NCBI GenBank assembly: GCA_019456405.1
Contig: WJXM01000055.1
Location: 1 to 64,000, forward strand
Direction of reading: 5' to 3'
Source: Ferrovum sp.
Lineage (GTDB): Bacteria > Pseudomonadota > Gammaproteobacteria > Burkholderiales > Ferrovaceae
Length of the DNA: 64,000 nucleotides
The position numbers and the translations under genes are program-made. Every line of letters starts with the position of its first letter. Positions within the stretch are counted from its first letter, which is position 1. The notes under the pieces were generated by a model, which was not told the origin of the DNA, did not search any database, and saw only the letters and a list, made by a program, of their open reading frames with translations. Of this stretch, positions 25,785 to 34,339 are shown in pieces.

Positions 25785-26672
25785 ATGAGTGAAGCGAATC
25801 GGGAGTCTGTATTTGGCATCATCGGCGGCAGTGGCGTGTATGACATCGATGGCCTCGTCAACCAGCGCTGGAAAAAAGTATCCTCGCCCTTCGGAGAGCC
25901 TTCCGACGAACTGCTGTTCGGCGAACTGAACGGCCGGCAGTTGGTATTTCTGCCGCGCCATGGACGCGGTCACAAGATTCCCCCCTCAGAAATAAATTTC
26001 CGCGCCAATATCGATGCCTTGAAACGTTCTGGCGTGACCGACGTGATCTCGGTCAGCGCGGTGGGTTCTTTAAAAGAACATTTGAAACCAGGGATGTTTG
26101 TCATCGTTGATCAGTTCATCGACCGAACTTTTGCACGAAACACGTCGTTCTTCGGCACCGGGTTGGTAGCGCATGTGTCGATGGCGCACCCAGTGTGTTC
26201 CCGCCTTGGGGATCATCTCGAGGTAGCTGCGAATGAGGCAGGTATTGCCGCGTTGCGCGGTGGCACTTATCTTGTCATGGAAGGTCCGCAGTTCTCCAGT
26301 CTGGCGGAATCCGAACTTTACCGAACCTGGGGGTGCGATGTGATCGGCATGACCAACATGCCCGAAGCCAAACTCGCGCGCGAGGCCGAGTTATGTTACG
26401 CCACGGTGGCGATGGTCACGGATTACGACTGCTGGCACCCGGATCACGACGACGTGACGGTAGACCAGATCGTCAAGATCCTGCTGGAAAATGCCGACAG
26501 GGCGAGAAGCCTGGTGCAGCATGTCGTCCCGAAACTGGCTGCAGATGCGGGTGCCCACGCATGTTCCTGCCGTACAGCGCTGGAACATGCATTGATTACC
26601 GCCCCGCAGGCGCGCGATCCGGAAAAAATCAGGCATCTGGATGCCGTTGCCGCGCGCGTGCTCAACCGATAG
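25785..26672 (+). CDS. mtnP: S-methyl-5'-thioadenosine phosphorylase
   Basis: 295 residues, PNP-type trimeric phosphorylase. [32 protein letters not shown] cut into its two halves, and [16 protein letters not shown] are diagnostic for MTA phosphorylases; [15 protein letters not shown] contains the base-binding region. It cleaves methylthioadenosine (and often 5'-deoxyadenosine) with phosphate into adenine and the pentose-1-phosphate. A GTG at 25770 is an alternative start; ATG 25785 fits the family better. The two products are handled by the next two genes. Confidence 0.9.
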   Translation: MSEANRESVFGIIGGSGVYDIDGLVNQRWKKVSSPFGEPSDELLFGELNGRQLVFLPRHGRGHKIPPSEINFRANIDALKRSGVTDVISVSAVGSLKEHLKPGMFVIVDQFIDRTFARNTSFFGTGLVAHVSMAHPVCSRLGDHLEVAANEAGIAALRGGTYLVMEGPQFSSLAESELYRTWGCDVIGMTNMPEAKLAREAELCYATVAMVTDYDCWHPDHDDVTVDQIVKILLENADRARSLVQHVVPKLAADAGAHACSCRTALEHALITAPQARDPEKIRHLDAVAARVLNR

Positions 26673-26700
26673 CCCTCCGACTACGCACACAGGAATCAAC

Positions 26701-27228
26701 ATGCCCATCAAATCCCGCATTCGCACTGTCCCGCACTATCCCAAACAGGGCGTCATGTTCCGCGACATCACGACCTTGCTCAAGGATCCGGTGGGTCTGC
26801 GCATCACCGTGGATGAACTGGTACGTCGCTATGTGGACGCAGGTATCGACAAGGTCGCAGGAATCGAAGCACGCGGATTCATTTTGGCTGCTCCATTGGC
26901 GTACGCCCTGGGCAAGGGTTTCGTGCCGATTCGCAAGAAAGGCAAGTTGCCTGCAGAGACCATCGGCCATGACTATGAACTCGAATACGGGGCGGACCGC
27001 ATAGAGATTCATACCGATGCCATCGAAAAGGGCGAGAAGGTATTGCTGGTGGACGACCTGATTGCAACGGGCGGAACGGCGGAAGCGGCGTGCAAGTTGA
27101 TTGGGAAAATGGGAGGACGGATCATAGAATGCTGTTTCATCATCGACCTCCCTGACCTCGGTGGACGTGCGCGGCTGGAAAAGCACGGACATAAAGTCTT
27201 TGCCTTGTGCGAATTCGAGGGTGACTGA
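26701..27228 (+). CDS. apt: Adenine phosphoribosyltransferase
   Basis: 175 residues. [11 protein letters not shown] at the N-terminus, [15 protein letters not shown] and the PRPP loop [16 protein letters not shown] identify Apt. It turns the adenine released by MtnP, plus PRPP, into AMP. ATG 26701 follows an ACAGGAA site. Its position between mtnP and mtnA makes the operon a complete recycling route for both halves of methylthioadenosine. Confidence 0.93.
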   Translation: MPIKSRIRTVPHYPKQGVMFRDITTLLKDPVGLRITVDELVRRYVDAGIDKVAGIEARGFILAAPLAYALGKGFVPIRKKGKLPAETIGHDYELEYGADRIEIHTDAIEKGEKVLLVDDLIATGGTAEAACKLIGKMGGRIIECCFIIDLPDLGGRARLEKHGHKVFALCEFEGD

Positions 27229-27230
27229 AG

Positions 27231-28271
27231 GTGAGGATCGAAACACTACGATGGGCAAACGGCAAATTGGAGATGATCGATCAGCGCATCCTGCCTGCGG
27301 CCTTCGAGTATGTTGCTTGTGATTCGGCATGGTCGGTGGCTGAAGGCATTCGCGGCATGGTGGTGCGTGGCGCGCCAGCCATTGGCGTAGCGGCGGCTTA
27401 CGGCGTGGCGTTGGAAGCATTGCGTTTGCAGGGGATGTCGAAGGCAGACTTCAGGAAGGGCATGGAGGCTGGATTCGGGGCGCTGGCGCAGAGCCGTCCG
27501 ACTGCGGTCAATCTGTTCTGGGGGCTGGAGCGCATGCGCCAGGTCTGGGCGAGCATGGATGGGCAGGATAATTCCGTGGTGGCGCAGCGCTGGCTGACCG
27601 AGGCGCACGAGATTCTGGCGGAAGACATCCGGATCAATCGCGCGATGGGTGCGCATGGTGCGCACCTGTTGCCAGACGGTGCGCGAGTGCTGACTCATTG
27701 CAACGCGGGAGCCTTGGCTACCGCAGGCTGGGGTACGGCGCTCGGCGTGTTCCGTTCTGCGGTCGAGGCCGGCAAGAAAATTTCGGTCATCGCCGACGAG
27801 ACGCGCCCATTTCTGCAAGGTGCGCGGCTGACTGCATGGGAAATGGTGCAGGAAAACATCCCGGTGACGCTGATCACCGACAACATGTCAGGTTTCCTGA
27901 TGAGTCGAGGTGAAGTCGACGCAGTGGTAGTCGGCGCTGACCGTGTGGCAAGCAATGGCGACGTGGCGAACAAGATCGGTACCTACATGGTGGCAGTCCT
28001 GGCGAAGCGGCATGACATCCCGTTCTATGTGGCGTGCCCGTTATCCACGATGGACAGGACCATCGACAGTGGCGCAGACATTCCGATCGAGGAAAGACCG
28101 GCCGACGAGGTGACTGGATTCCGGGAATGCCAGTGGGCGGCTCGAGGCGTCATGGTTCGCAATCCGGCTTTCGATGTCACGCCAGCAGAATTGGTGACCG
28201 CCCTCATAACCGAACGGGGGGTTGTGCGCCAGCCAAACAGGGAACGCATCGTCACTCTGTTCTCGGATTGA
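27231..28271 (+). CDS. mtnA: S-methyl-5-thioribose-1-phosphate isomerase
   Basis: 346 residues. RGAPAIGVAAAYG, LTHCNAGALATAGWGTAL (catalytic Cys) and VVVGADRVASNGDVANKIGT (catalytic Asp) are hallmark MtnA motifs; the last is quoted to its 20th residue. It converts methylthioribose-1-phosphate to methylthioribulose-1-phosphate, which the aldolase encoded first in the operon could split. GTG start, two bases after the apt stop. None of the classical mtnBCDE genes follow, which supports a shortened salvage route. Confidence 0.93.
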   Translation: MRIETLRWANGKLEMIDQRILPAAFEYVACDSAWSVAEGIRGMVVRGAPAIGVAAAYGVALEALRLQGMSKADFRKGMEAGFGALAQSRPTAVNLFWGLERMRQVWASMDGQDNSVVAQRWLTEAHEILAEDIRINRAMGAHGAHLLPDGARVLTHCNAGALATAGWGTALGVFRSAVEAGKKISVIADETRPFLQGARLTAWEMVQENIPVTLITDNMSGFLMSRGEVDAVVVGADRVASNGDVANKIGTYMVAVLAKRHDIPFYVACPLSTMDRTIDSGADIPIEERPADEVTGFRECQWAARGVMVRNPAFDVTPAELVTALITERGVVRQPNRERIVTLFSD

Positions 28272-28345
28272 CCCAAGCCGTGTTGCTCGGGACTGGTCCC
28301 TTCGCACGGCCTGCGCCAAGCCTCCTGGCTCCCTCCGCCTGTGAA

Positions 28346-28486
28346 TCAATGATGGACAAGGTCAGCCTTGTCTTGTTCTATACAACTGTCCCACTCCACC
28401 GTGTCCAATATGGTGACCAACACTGTAAAGCCAAAAAGCGAGAGAATTTCTACCCAAACCAACATTTCATGTCCGAAGTATCCCAT
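28346..28486 (-). CDS. Small single-span membrane protein, unknown function
   Basis: 46 residues. A strong AGGAGG lies 6 bases before the ATG, and residues 9-27 (LVWVEILSLFGFTVLVTIL) form one hydrophobic helix, preceded by MGYFGHEM and followed by an acidic tail. I do not recognise the family. An FNR-type palindrome centred about 72 bases upstream suggests control by oxygen or nitric oxide. The gene is convergent with mtnA. Confidence 0.5.
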   Translation of the reverse strand: MGYFGHEMLVWVEILSLFGFTVLVTILDTVEWDSCIEQDKADLVHH

Positions 28487-28551
28487 GATAACCTCCTATT
28501 TAAGGAGTTTTGAGCGAACCGTTGCTCGGTATGTGTAGTTTCTCATATTTT

Positions 28552-28565
28552 TTGACATATGTCAA
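28552..28565 (-). promoter_or_regulatory. FNR/CRP-family operator palindrome
   Basis: TTGACATATGTCAA is a perfect palindrome of the TTGAC-N4-GTCAA form bound by FNR, DNR and NnrR-type regulators. If it sits at -41.5, transcription on the minus strand would start near 28517 and give a ~30-base leader with a strong ribosome-binding site for the 46-residue protein. Confidence 0.55.
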
Positions 28566-28694
28566 ATTTTTTCTGTTTTATCTGAGGTTGGGTTCGACTA
28601 TCTGTGTTTGAAAAAAAACATCAAGTGCGAGACCGATGTCTTTGGCGATTTGGCGGAGCAGGATGGGATAAATGTCTCGATCCTGATGAAACCC

Positions 28695-28731
28695 CCGGTT
28701 TATGTGCATCATTCAATGATGCGCAAACCGG
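28695..28731. repeat. Inverted repeat (hairpin-forming)
   Basis: CCGGTTTATGTGCATCATT and AATGATGCGCAAACCGG are near-perfect complements around a single C. No run of T follows on the plus strand, so it is not a normal terminator. It lies at the edge of the Rpn remnant and may be an element end or a REP-like hairpin. Confidence 0.5.
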
Positions 28732-28781
28732 AGTACCGCATACTTTTGCCGGAGGTAGAGAACTTATAGGGGGTACGAATC

Positions 28782-28980
28782 ATGCAGTCCGAACAACTCG
28801 AGGTGTGGGCGCGCCCATATGAGGCTGAAGGCGTACAAAAAGGAATGCAACGGGGAATGCAGCAGGGCGAAGCCTTGGTCTTGCAGAAACTTTTGCCTCA
28901 CAGGAACAAGTCGAGGCGTGGTTGGATCGGGTGCTGGATGCGTCGACCTTGGAAGAGGTCTTTTTCCCGTTATCGCACTG
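28782..28980 (+). pseudogene. Rpn-family nuclease/transposase, C-terminal remnant
   Basis: The piece EQLEVWARPYEAEGVQ and GMQRGMQQGEALVLQ is the Gln-rich linker typical of the C-terminus of Rpn proteins. After LQKLL the frame shifts, and the next frame reads QEQVEAWLDRVLDA and STLEEVF before a stop at 28980, which is the usual C-terminal end. The nuclease domain is absent and a further ~20 residues are deleted at the shift. It differs from the N-terminal remnant at 5.1 kb, so at least two Rpn copies once existed here or nearby. Confidence 0.7.
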
Positions 28981-28989
28981 ACGCACGGT

Positions 28990-29451
28990 TCAGACAGCTT
29001 TCAAGACGTCTCCCGCAGCATCCACTACGGTCATCCGCACCGGAATCCCCTGAGCCACACTGCGTCCCACCGTACAAAACTCTTCAAACTGAGCCAGGAT
29101 ACGGTCGAGATGGGCATATTTCGCTCCTTCCTGCGGCAGATGCAACGTCACCCGGATCTCCAGCACGCGCAAGCGCCCTGCCGGATTGCGCCCGATTTCT
29201 GCCCAGCCCTGCGCCTTCAATGCGCCTTCCAGAGTTGGATTGAACTTGCGCAAGGCAAAATACAAGGCGTCCGCCAAACAATTGGACACGGCGGCGGCCA
29301 ATAATTGCGCCGGGGTGGGACCCTTACCCTGCCCCAGGGGAGGAGATTCATCGCCCAGCCAAGCAGGGCCTCCTGTGCCGAATTGAATTTCGAAACAAAA
29401 GTTCTCCTGCTGGGTCAACGTCACGCCATGCGTCGGGTTCTCTGGACTCAC
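28990..29451 (-). CDS. OsmC-family protein
   Basis: 153 residues. LLAAAVSNCLADAL and EEFCTVGRSV carry the two redox cysteines of OsmC/Ohr-type thiol peroxidases. GTG start overlaps the stop of the cytochrome gene (GTGA), so the two are coupled. The last ~55 bases of the gene and its downstream flank recur inverted at 31.55 kb in a decayed copy. Role is likely organic hydroperoxide or envelope-stress detoxification; substrate not readable. Confidence 0.85.
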   Translation of the reverse strand: MSPENPTHGVTLTQQENFCFEIQFGTGGPAWLGDESPPLGQGKGPTPAQLLAAAVSNCLADALYFALRKFNPTLEGALKAQGWAEIGRNPAGRLRVLEIRVTLHLPQEGAKYAHLDRILAQFEEFCTVGRSVAQGIPVRMTVVDAAGDVLKAV

Positions 29452-29882
29452 TGAGGTTTTCCACCCATATCCAAAGGTTTCCCTTGCGCCAGACTGGTTA
29501 CATACACGGTCAAGGCCGTCAGCTCGTCACTGCCGTAGGCAGGTGCTTTGCCCTGGAGCGCCATGCCCACACAGCCGCGAATCTGGTCCGACAACGTAAA
29601 CACCCGCCCCGCCTTCGCCTTGTAACGGGGGAATATGACCGCCGCATTGCTCAGACTGGGGATGGCTTGTCCATCGGGACGGCGTCCCGGTCCCACCCCG
29701 CCATTGAGATGGCAGGATTCACAAAACGCTCCATTGCCGTCAAAGGTTGCATGACTGAACAGGTCCTTCCCCTGTTGCACCACCTTGTCCAACTCGGGAT
29801 CCAGCCCCGCCCCCTGTGCCACGACCATCCAACTTCCCAACACCAGCCCCAGCAATCCCTTGATGTTCGCTCTTCCAGTCAT
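29448..29882 (-). CDS. Secreted monohaem c-type cytochrome
   Basis: 144 residues from ATG 29882, which follows GGAGG. An N-terminal signal peptide (GLLGLVLGSWMVVAQGAG) leads to the periplasm; CESCH binds one haem c, and a later Met (LSDQIRGCVGMAL) could be the sixth ligand. The region after the haem (GRRPDGQAIPSLSN, LTALTVYVTSLAQGKP) resembles small cytochrome domains of the SoxA/TsdA/class I group. It probably shuttles electrons in the periplasm. It is co-translated with osmC; the pairing and its decayed inverted copy suggest the two genes travel together. Confidence 0.8.
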   Translation of the reverse strand: MTGRANIKGLLGLVLGSWMVVAQGAGLDPELDKVVQQGKDLFSHATFDGNGAFCESCHLNGGVGPGRRPDGQAIPSLSNAAVIFPRYKAKAGRVFTLSDQIRGCVGMALQGKAPAYGSDELTALTVYVTSLAQGKPLDMGGKPQ

Positions 29883-30018
29883 GATGTTCCCTCCAAGATT
29901 GACGTACTCATTACGCTCGTCGGCGTCGAAAGAAAGATTTGTCACTGCTGTCGTGCTCGTCCTTCATGGACCCAGTCTACCATGGCTCCACGGAAAATCC
30001 TGGAGTCGCGCGAATCGG

Positions 30019-31212
30019 TCAACTCGGGGCATTTGAGTAATACTGTTCGCCGAACCTGAACACTTCGCCAACCAATTCCTCAAGGGATATGGCCTCGATA
30101 CTGAGGCCGAGGGGATAACGTTCCCGTCCCGGGTACACGACATATTTCTTGACCGGAGCCAAGTCGGCACAAGCCTCGTGAAACCCGCGCTGCACCTTGG
30201 GAGCCATACTGCGCTTGATTTCGATGGCCCAGAGCGTGCCATCCGGCCATGACAGCAGCAGGTCGATTTCGGCGCCCCCACTGGTGCGATAATAATACCC
30301 CTGACCCACCGGACCCGCACAGTTGAGCAGATTTTCAATGACAAAACATTCCCAACTCTGACCCACCACCGGGTGAGCCAGCAATGCTTCCTTGTCGACA
30401 ATCCCCAACAGGGCATGAGCCAAGCCACTATCCCGGATCATGATCCGTGGACTCTTGACCAAACGTTTCCCCACATTGGCATGCCAACTGGGCAAGCGTC
30501 GAACCAGCATCAAGTCCACCAGCAAATCCAGATAGCGAACGATGGTTTTCGCATCCACCCCCAGATTTCCCGCCAGTTGAGCGGCATTCAGGGAACTGCC
30601 CTGCTGGTGAGCCAGCATGACCCAGAAACGGCGTAGCGTCTCGGCAGCAATTCTGGGGCCCAACTGAGGAATATCACGTTCCAGATAGGTACGGATAAAA
30701 TCCTGGCGCCAGCGCAGGCTGCGACCTGAACTGCCCGCGAGGAAACTGTCCGGGAACCCTCCTTGTACCCAGAGTTGGTCGGCATGCTGACCCCCCGTTT
30801 CAAGCACATGAAAAGGCGCAAGGTCCAGGTACGCCACGCGGCCAGCCAGTGTTTCCCCTGACTGCTTCAACATATCCAGAGATGCAGAACCGAGCAGCAG
30901 ATACATTCCCGCACGTCGCCCGTTGCGCCTTCCTTCATCGATGAGTCCGCGTAACACTGGAAACAGGCCAGGCGCCCGGTGGATTTCATCCAGTATCAAT
31001 AAGCGTTCCTGATGATCGCGCAGATAGAGTTCCGGTTGACTCAACTTGCTCCGGTCGGCCTCAGACTCCAGATCCAGGTACCGGGCATCACGCCGCTGAC
31101 CCACTTCAATCGCCAGTGTGGTTTTGCCGACCTGGCGAGGACCAAGCAACACCACCGCTGGGGAATGATCCACGGCATCGATGAGGGTTGATGTCAGAAA
31201 TCGCTCAATCAT
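30019..31212 (-). CDS. AAA ATPase with DUF4143 domain
   Basis: 397 residues. VVLLGPRQVGKTTLAIEV is Walker A, LLILDEIHRAPG Walker B, LLGSASLDML sensor 1; the C-terminal part (GGAEIDLLLSWPDGTLWAIEIK) is the PD-(D/E)XK-like DUF4143 region. These ATPases are widespread, often in mobile or TA-rich zones, and their function is unclear. The gene lies exactly between an intact osmC/cytochrome pair and an inverted decayed copy of that pair, so it may have arrived with the rearrangement. Confidence 0.85.
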   Translation of the reverse strand: MIERFLTSTLIDAVDHSPAVVLLGPRQVGKTTLAIEVGQRRDARYLDLESEADRSKLSQPELYLRDHQERLLILDEIHRAPGLFPVLRGLIDEGRRNGRRAGMYLLLGSASLDMLKQSGETLAGRVAYLDLAPFHVLETGGQHADQLWVQGGFPDSFLAGSSGRSLRWRQDFIRTYLERDIPQLGPRIAAETLRRFWVMLAHQQGSSLNAAQLAGNLGVDAKTIVRYLDLLVDLMLVRRLPSWHANVGKRLVKSPRIMIRDSGLAHALLGIVDKEALLAHPVVGQSWECFVIENLLNCAGPVGQGYYYRTSGGAEIDLLLSWPDGTLWAIEIKRSMAPKVQRGFHEACADLAPVKKYVVYPGRERYPLGLSIEAISLEELVGEVFRFGEQYYSNAPS

Positions 31213-31411
31213 CCTTGTAATTATGGAGAACGATTACCACAATTGCAAGGATATTCATCACACATCCTCCCGGTCCGCCAGCCACTCCTCCCACAGACCC
31301 AGCAATGCCTGATCAGCAGGACATCGGCGGTTACTTCGGTCGAACTCACGCTGAAGCGGACTGGCGGAATTTACGGGATGCTATACTGAACCCAGCCGAA
31401 TTGGGGGGGGC
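31213..31411. other. Gap with a possible gene remnant and a promoter
   Basis: No complete gene. On the minus strand one frame ending at 31258 reads LWEEWLADREDV before a stop, which looks like the C-terminus of a lost protein I do not recognise. On the plus strand an extended -10 box TGCTATACT lies at 31379-31387, pointing toward the cytochrome remnant and the AsmA-like gene. Confidence 0.35.
31379..31387 (+). promoter_or_regulatory. Extended -10 promoter for the remnant and AsmA-like gene
   Basis: TGCTATACT has the TGn extension and five of six bases of the -10 consensus. It is the only promoter-like element I see ahead of the AsmA-like gene at 31600, whose mRNA would then carry the ~190-base cytochrome/osmC scar as its leader. 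Confidence 0.4.
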
Positions 31412-31596
31412 ATGATAAGAACGAACATCAATGGGTTACCGGGGCAGGATCCCGAGCGGGACAGGAAAGATCTGTTCAGCCAGGGGACCTTTGATGGCAA
31501 TGGAACGTTTTGTGAATCCTGCCCCCGTAATGGCGAGGGGAGACTGGGCGGATGACCGTAGTGGATGCTGCGGGAGACATCTTGAAGGCTGCCTGA
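31412..31596 (+). pseudogene. Decayed inverted copy of the cytochrome c-osmC pair
   Basis: The first part encodes DLFSQGTFDGNGTFCESC, matching the intact cytochrome's DLFSHATFDGNGAFCESC, but the signal-peptide core is deleted and the haem ligand His is replaced by Pro (CESCP). The frame then stops, and the following bases encode MTVVDAAGDILKAA, the last residues of OsmC. So one deletion removed the middle of both genes. Over 57 bases at the osmC end I count 53 identical to the intact copy, in opposite orientation. The ATG of the AsmA-like gene falls within the last bases of this homology. Confidence 0.8.
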
Positions 31597-31599
31597 ACC

Positions 31600-33588
31600 A
31601 TGCGCAAGTTGGGGTGGGGGCTTGGATTTCTCCTGGGTAGTGGACTGATCGGCTTGCTGACCCTGCCTGTCTGGTTGCCTGGGTTGATTCACCGCCAAGC
31701 GCAGCACTGGGCAGAGGAGACCCATCACCGGTTGGTGATCGGTTCGCTCGAGGTGGGGGTTTTTCCTTTTTGGGTCCATGCGCATGCGGTTCGGCTCTAC
31801 GAAGCCGATGGGCGGACGCTCGTGGTGAAGTGTGAGGATCTGGACGGGCACCTGGCGCTCCACTCGGGCCTGCGTCCCATCCCCGTCATCGACGAATTGA
31901 CCCTGACCCATCCCGTCGTTCACCTGGTACGCAGCCCTGCGGGAGAATGGAATCTGGCGCGTCTGGTCGGCCCTTCTTCGGGTGGCGGGTTTCCTTTGCT
32001 CGTGGAAAAGGTCCGGATCATGCGCGGCGAAGGGTCGGTATGGGATCAGGGTAATGGTATCCGGCACGAGATTCGCAATCTTCAGTTCGAGTTGCCTCGA
32101 CTGTCCTTCCGGAACAAGGACACCTGGTTGTTCCCTTCGCTTCATGCCGAATTGGATGGTGCCTCCATTGCCCTGGTGGCGCGGATCCGTCCTTTTTCTT
32201 CCCGATTGGAGGGGGAAGGAGACTTGTCTGTACGGGAATTCGATCTGATGCGCGTGCTGGCACCGTGGGTTCCGCCCTGGTCGGTTGCCCCCGGTGTACT
32301 GACCACGCACTTTGCTTTTTGGGGCTCCGACTGGAGCGCATTGCAGGGAGAATTGAGCGGACTGCACTGGACCACGGATCAGGTGCGGTGGCGGGGTGCC
32401 GGGTTGGAGGGGATGCAGTTGAGTGCCCAGGTAAAAAAACTGGCCTGGCCCGCCCCTTTCCCCCTGTCTTTGATGCTGCAGGTGGGGCCGCAGGGCCAAA
32501 TTCAAATGGCCGGTCCCGTGGACCCGACGGCCCGTACGGTGCACTTGACCGTGCATGTCCAAAACCTGGATTTACGACCCTTCCAGCCCTGGTTGGCCCC
32601 GTATGCCCGGGTCCGACTGGAACATGGACAGTTATCCTCGGAGGGGGTCCTGGACGGAACCTTCTCTGCGCAACGGCCCTGGCAGGGACGCTATCGAGGG
32701 CAGGTACGGGCTGATGAGTTGGCGGTGCGCGAAGGTCGGCGAGGCCGACTGCTGTGGCGCAGCAAGACCCTGCTCGCGCAGGGGGAAGCCACCTTGAATC
32801 CCCTGCGTCTGACCCTGGATCAGGTGGCATTCGGCGATTTCTATGTCCGACTCCACCTCTTGCCGGATGCAACCCTGAACTGGGGAAAGTTGCTCAATCC
32901 CTTGCCCACTTCTTCAAAATTCGTGGGATCCCCTCATCCTCAGGAAACGGTCCGGCCCGCAGGTTCGTCGGTTGCCGTGCAGACGGCGGCGGTGGTGATC
33001 CGCAGGGTGACCTTGCAGGGGGGGGCGATCCACTATCGGGATGATTATGTGCATCCCAGTTATGAAGCCGACCTCACCGGTCTGGGCGGGGAAATCGATG
33101 GGCTTTCCTCGGCAGAAGATACCACGGCACGTCTGGAATTGCGGGGACGAGTCCATGATGCCCCGCTCTTGATCGAGGGACAGATCAATCCGCTGGCGCA
33201 GAATCTTTTTCTGGATATGACCGCCCAGGTGGCCGGAATGGATCTGGCGCAGTTCAGTCCCTATTCAGGAAAATACATAGGATATGATATCGAACGGGGA
33301 AAATTGTCCTTCGATGCGCATTATTCGGTCAAGAACCATGACCTGCAAGCCACCAATCATCTGGTTCTGAATGAACTGACTTTTGGAAAACCGGTGGCCA
33401 GTCCCGGGATCACTCACTTTCCCGTGGCATTGGCAGTTTCCCTGCTCCAGGACCCCCAAGGCAGGATCACCATGAATTTGCCCATTGCTGGATCGCTCGA
33501 TGATCCCCAGTTTTCGGTGGGGGGCGTCCTGGCGCGTACGCTGGTTCAGGCGCTTGAAAAGGCGGTGGAATCGCTTTTCGTCCACTGA
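31600..33588 (+). CDS. AsmA-like/DUF748 envelope protein
   Basis: 662 residues. A single N-terminal membrane anchor (residues ~7-28) is followed by a long beta-rich periplasmic region. The C-terminal part (GQINPLAQNLFLDMTAQV, SPYSGKYIGYDIERGKLSF) is characteristic of DUF748/AsmA-type repeats, which in this superfamily form bridge-like lipid-transfer or assembly proteins between inner and outer membrane. A second, larger member (YhdP) is encoded at 56.6 kb. It is convergent with the response-regulator gene, nine bases apart. Confidence 0.82.
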   Translation: MRKLGWGLGFLLGSGLIGLLTLPVWLPGLIHRQAQHWAEETHHRLVIGSLEVGVFPFWVHAHAVRLYEADGRTLVVKCEDLDGHLALHSGLRPIPVIDELTLTHPVVHLVRSPAGEWNLARLVGPSSGGGFPLLVEKVRIMRGEGSVWDQGNGIRHEIRNLQFELPRLSFRNKDTWLFPSLHAELDGASIALVARIRPFSSRLEGEGDLSVREFDLMRVLAPWVPPWSVAPGVLTTHFAFWGSDWSALQGELSGLHWTTDQVRWRGAGLEGMQLSAQVKKLAWPAPFPLSLMLQVGPQGQIQMAGPVDPTARTVHLTVHVQNLDLRPFQPWLAPYARVRLEHGQLSSEGVLDGTFSAQRPWQGRYRGQVRADELAVREGRRGRLLWRSKTLLAQGEATLNPLRLTLDQVAFGDFYVRLHLLPDATLNWGKLLNPLPTSSKFVGSPHPQETVRPAGSSVAVQTAAVVIRRVTLQGGAIHYRDDYVHPSYEADLTGLGGEIDGLSSAEDTTARLELRGRVHDAPLLIEGQINPLAQNLFLDMTAQVAGMDLAQFSPYSGKYIGYDIERGKLSFDAHYSVKNHDLQATNHLVLNELTFGKPVASPGITHFPVALAVSLLQDPQGRITMNLPIAGSLDDPQFSVGGVLARTLVQALEKAVESLFVH

Positions 33589-33597
33589 GGAAAAGGA

Positions 33598-34239
33598 TCA
33601 GGGAATCAGATGGTGCGTGATGGCGTAATGGATCAATTCGGCGTTGGTGTGCATTTTCATTTTTTCCAGGAGGCGGGCACGATAGACGCTTACCGTCTTG
33701 GCGCTCAGAATCATGGTTTCGGCAATTTCACTCAACTTTTTCCCGGAGGCGATCAGACATAGAGTCTGATATTCGCGGTGAGACAGGGTTTGGTGCGGCA
33801 GGTCCTGATTGTGATGAGTCAGGTTCTCCGCCAGTTGGATAGCCAGTTCGCTGCTGATGTACTTGCGCCCGGTGGAGACCTGGCGAATCGCAATCACCAT
33901 CTGGCTCAGTGCATCCTGTTTGTTGATGTACCCGGAGGCACCGGCTTTGAGAGAACGGATGGCGTACTGATCCTCGGGGTACATGCTGAGCATCAGGACG
34001 GGTAGGGTGGGCTTGAGGTCCTTGATCTTGGTCAGTACGTCGATGCCATGTTCGCCGGGCATGCTGATGTCCAGCAGGATGACGTCATAGGGGTTGTCAC
34101 GGATCAATTGCAGGGCCTCAGCCCCGTTTTGTGCCTCGGCCACCACTTCCATGTCCTCGGTGTCCCGGAGCAACTGGATGATGCCTTTACGAATGATGGC
34201 GTGATCGTCTACCACCAGAACTTTTATTTTTTCAGACAT
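33598..34239 (-). CDS. NarL/FixJ-type response regulator
   Basis: 213 residues from ATG 34239. Receiver domain: VLVVDDHAIIRKG (acidic pocket), VILLDISMPGEHG (phospho-acceptor Asp), Lys in GYINKQDAL. C-terminal LuxR helix-turn-helix: LSHREYQTLCLIASGKKLSEIAE. It acts as a phosphorylation-dependent DNA-binding regulator. No sensor kinase gene lies beside it. The region 34240-34339 upstream is AT-rich and may hold its promoter; target genes unknown. Confidence 0.88.
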   Translation of the reverse strand: MSEKIKVLVVDDHAIIRKGIIQLLRDTEDMEVVAEAQNGAEALQLIRDNPYDVILLDISMPGEHGIDVLTKIKDLKPTLPVLMLSMYPEDQYAIRSLKAGASGYINKQDALSQMVIAIRQVSTGRKYISSELAIQLAENLTHHNQDLPHQTLSHREYQTLCLIASGKKLSEIAETMILSAKTVSVYRARLLEKMKMHTNAELIHYAITHHLIP

Positions 34240-34339
34240 AAATTCTTGAGGCCGAAAGTTCGATGGAGTATGGGGTACCAGACTAAGTCCTGCAAGTATA
34301 TAAGAAAACTTTAAGATTATGCAAAAATGACGACGGTAC

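Noticed and set aside
28578..28712. Small minus-strand frame of 44 residues (DRDIYPILLRQIAKDIGLAL)
   Set aside because: The peptide looks protein-like but there is no ribosome-binding site, its start lies in the hairpin, and I know no family. It may be a remnant; not enough to call a gene.
31381..32562. 393-residue minus-strand frame
   Set aside because: Antisense to the AsmA-like gene and the cytochrome/osmC scar, Gln/His/Pro-rich and without motifs.
33589..33597. Terminator between the convergent AsmA-like and response-regulator genes
   Set aside because: Only nine bases separate the genes and I see no hairpin with a T run.
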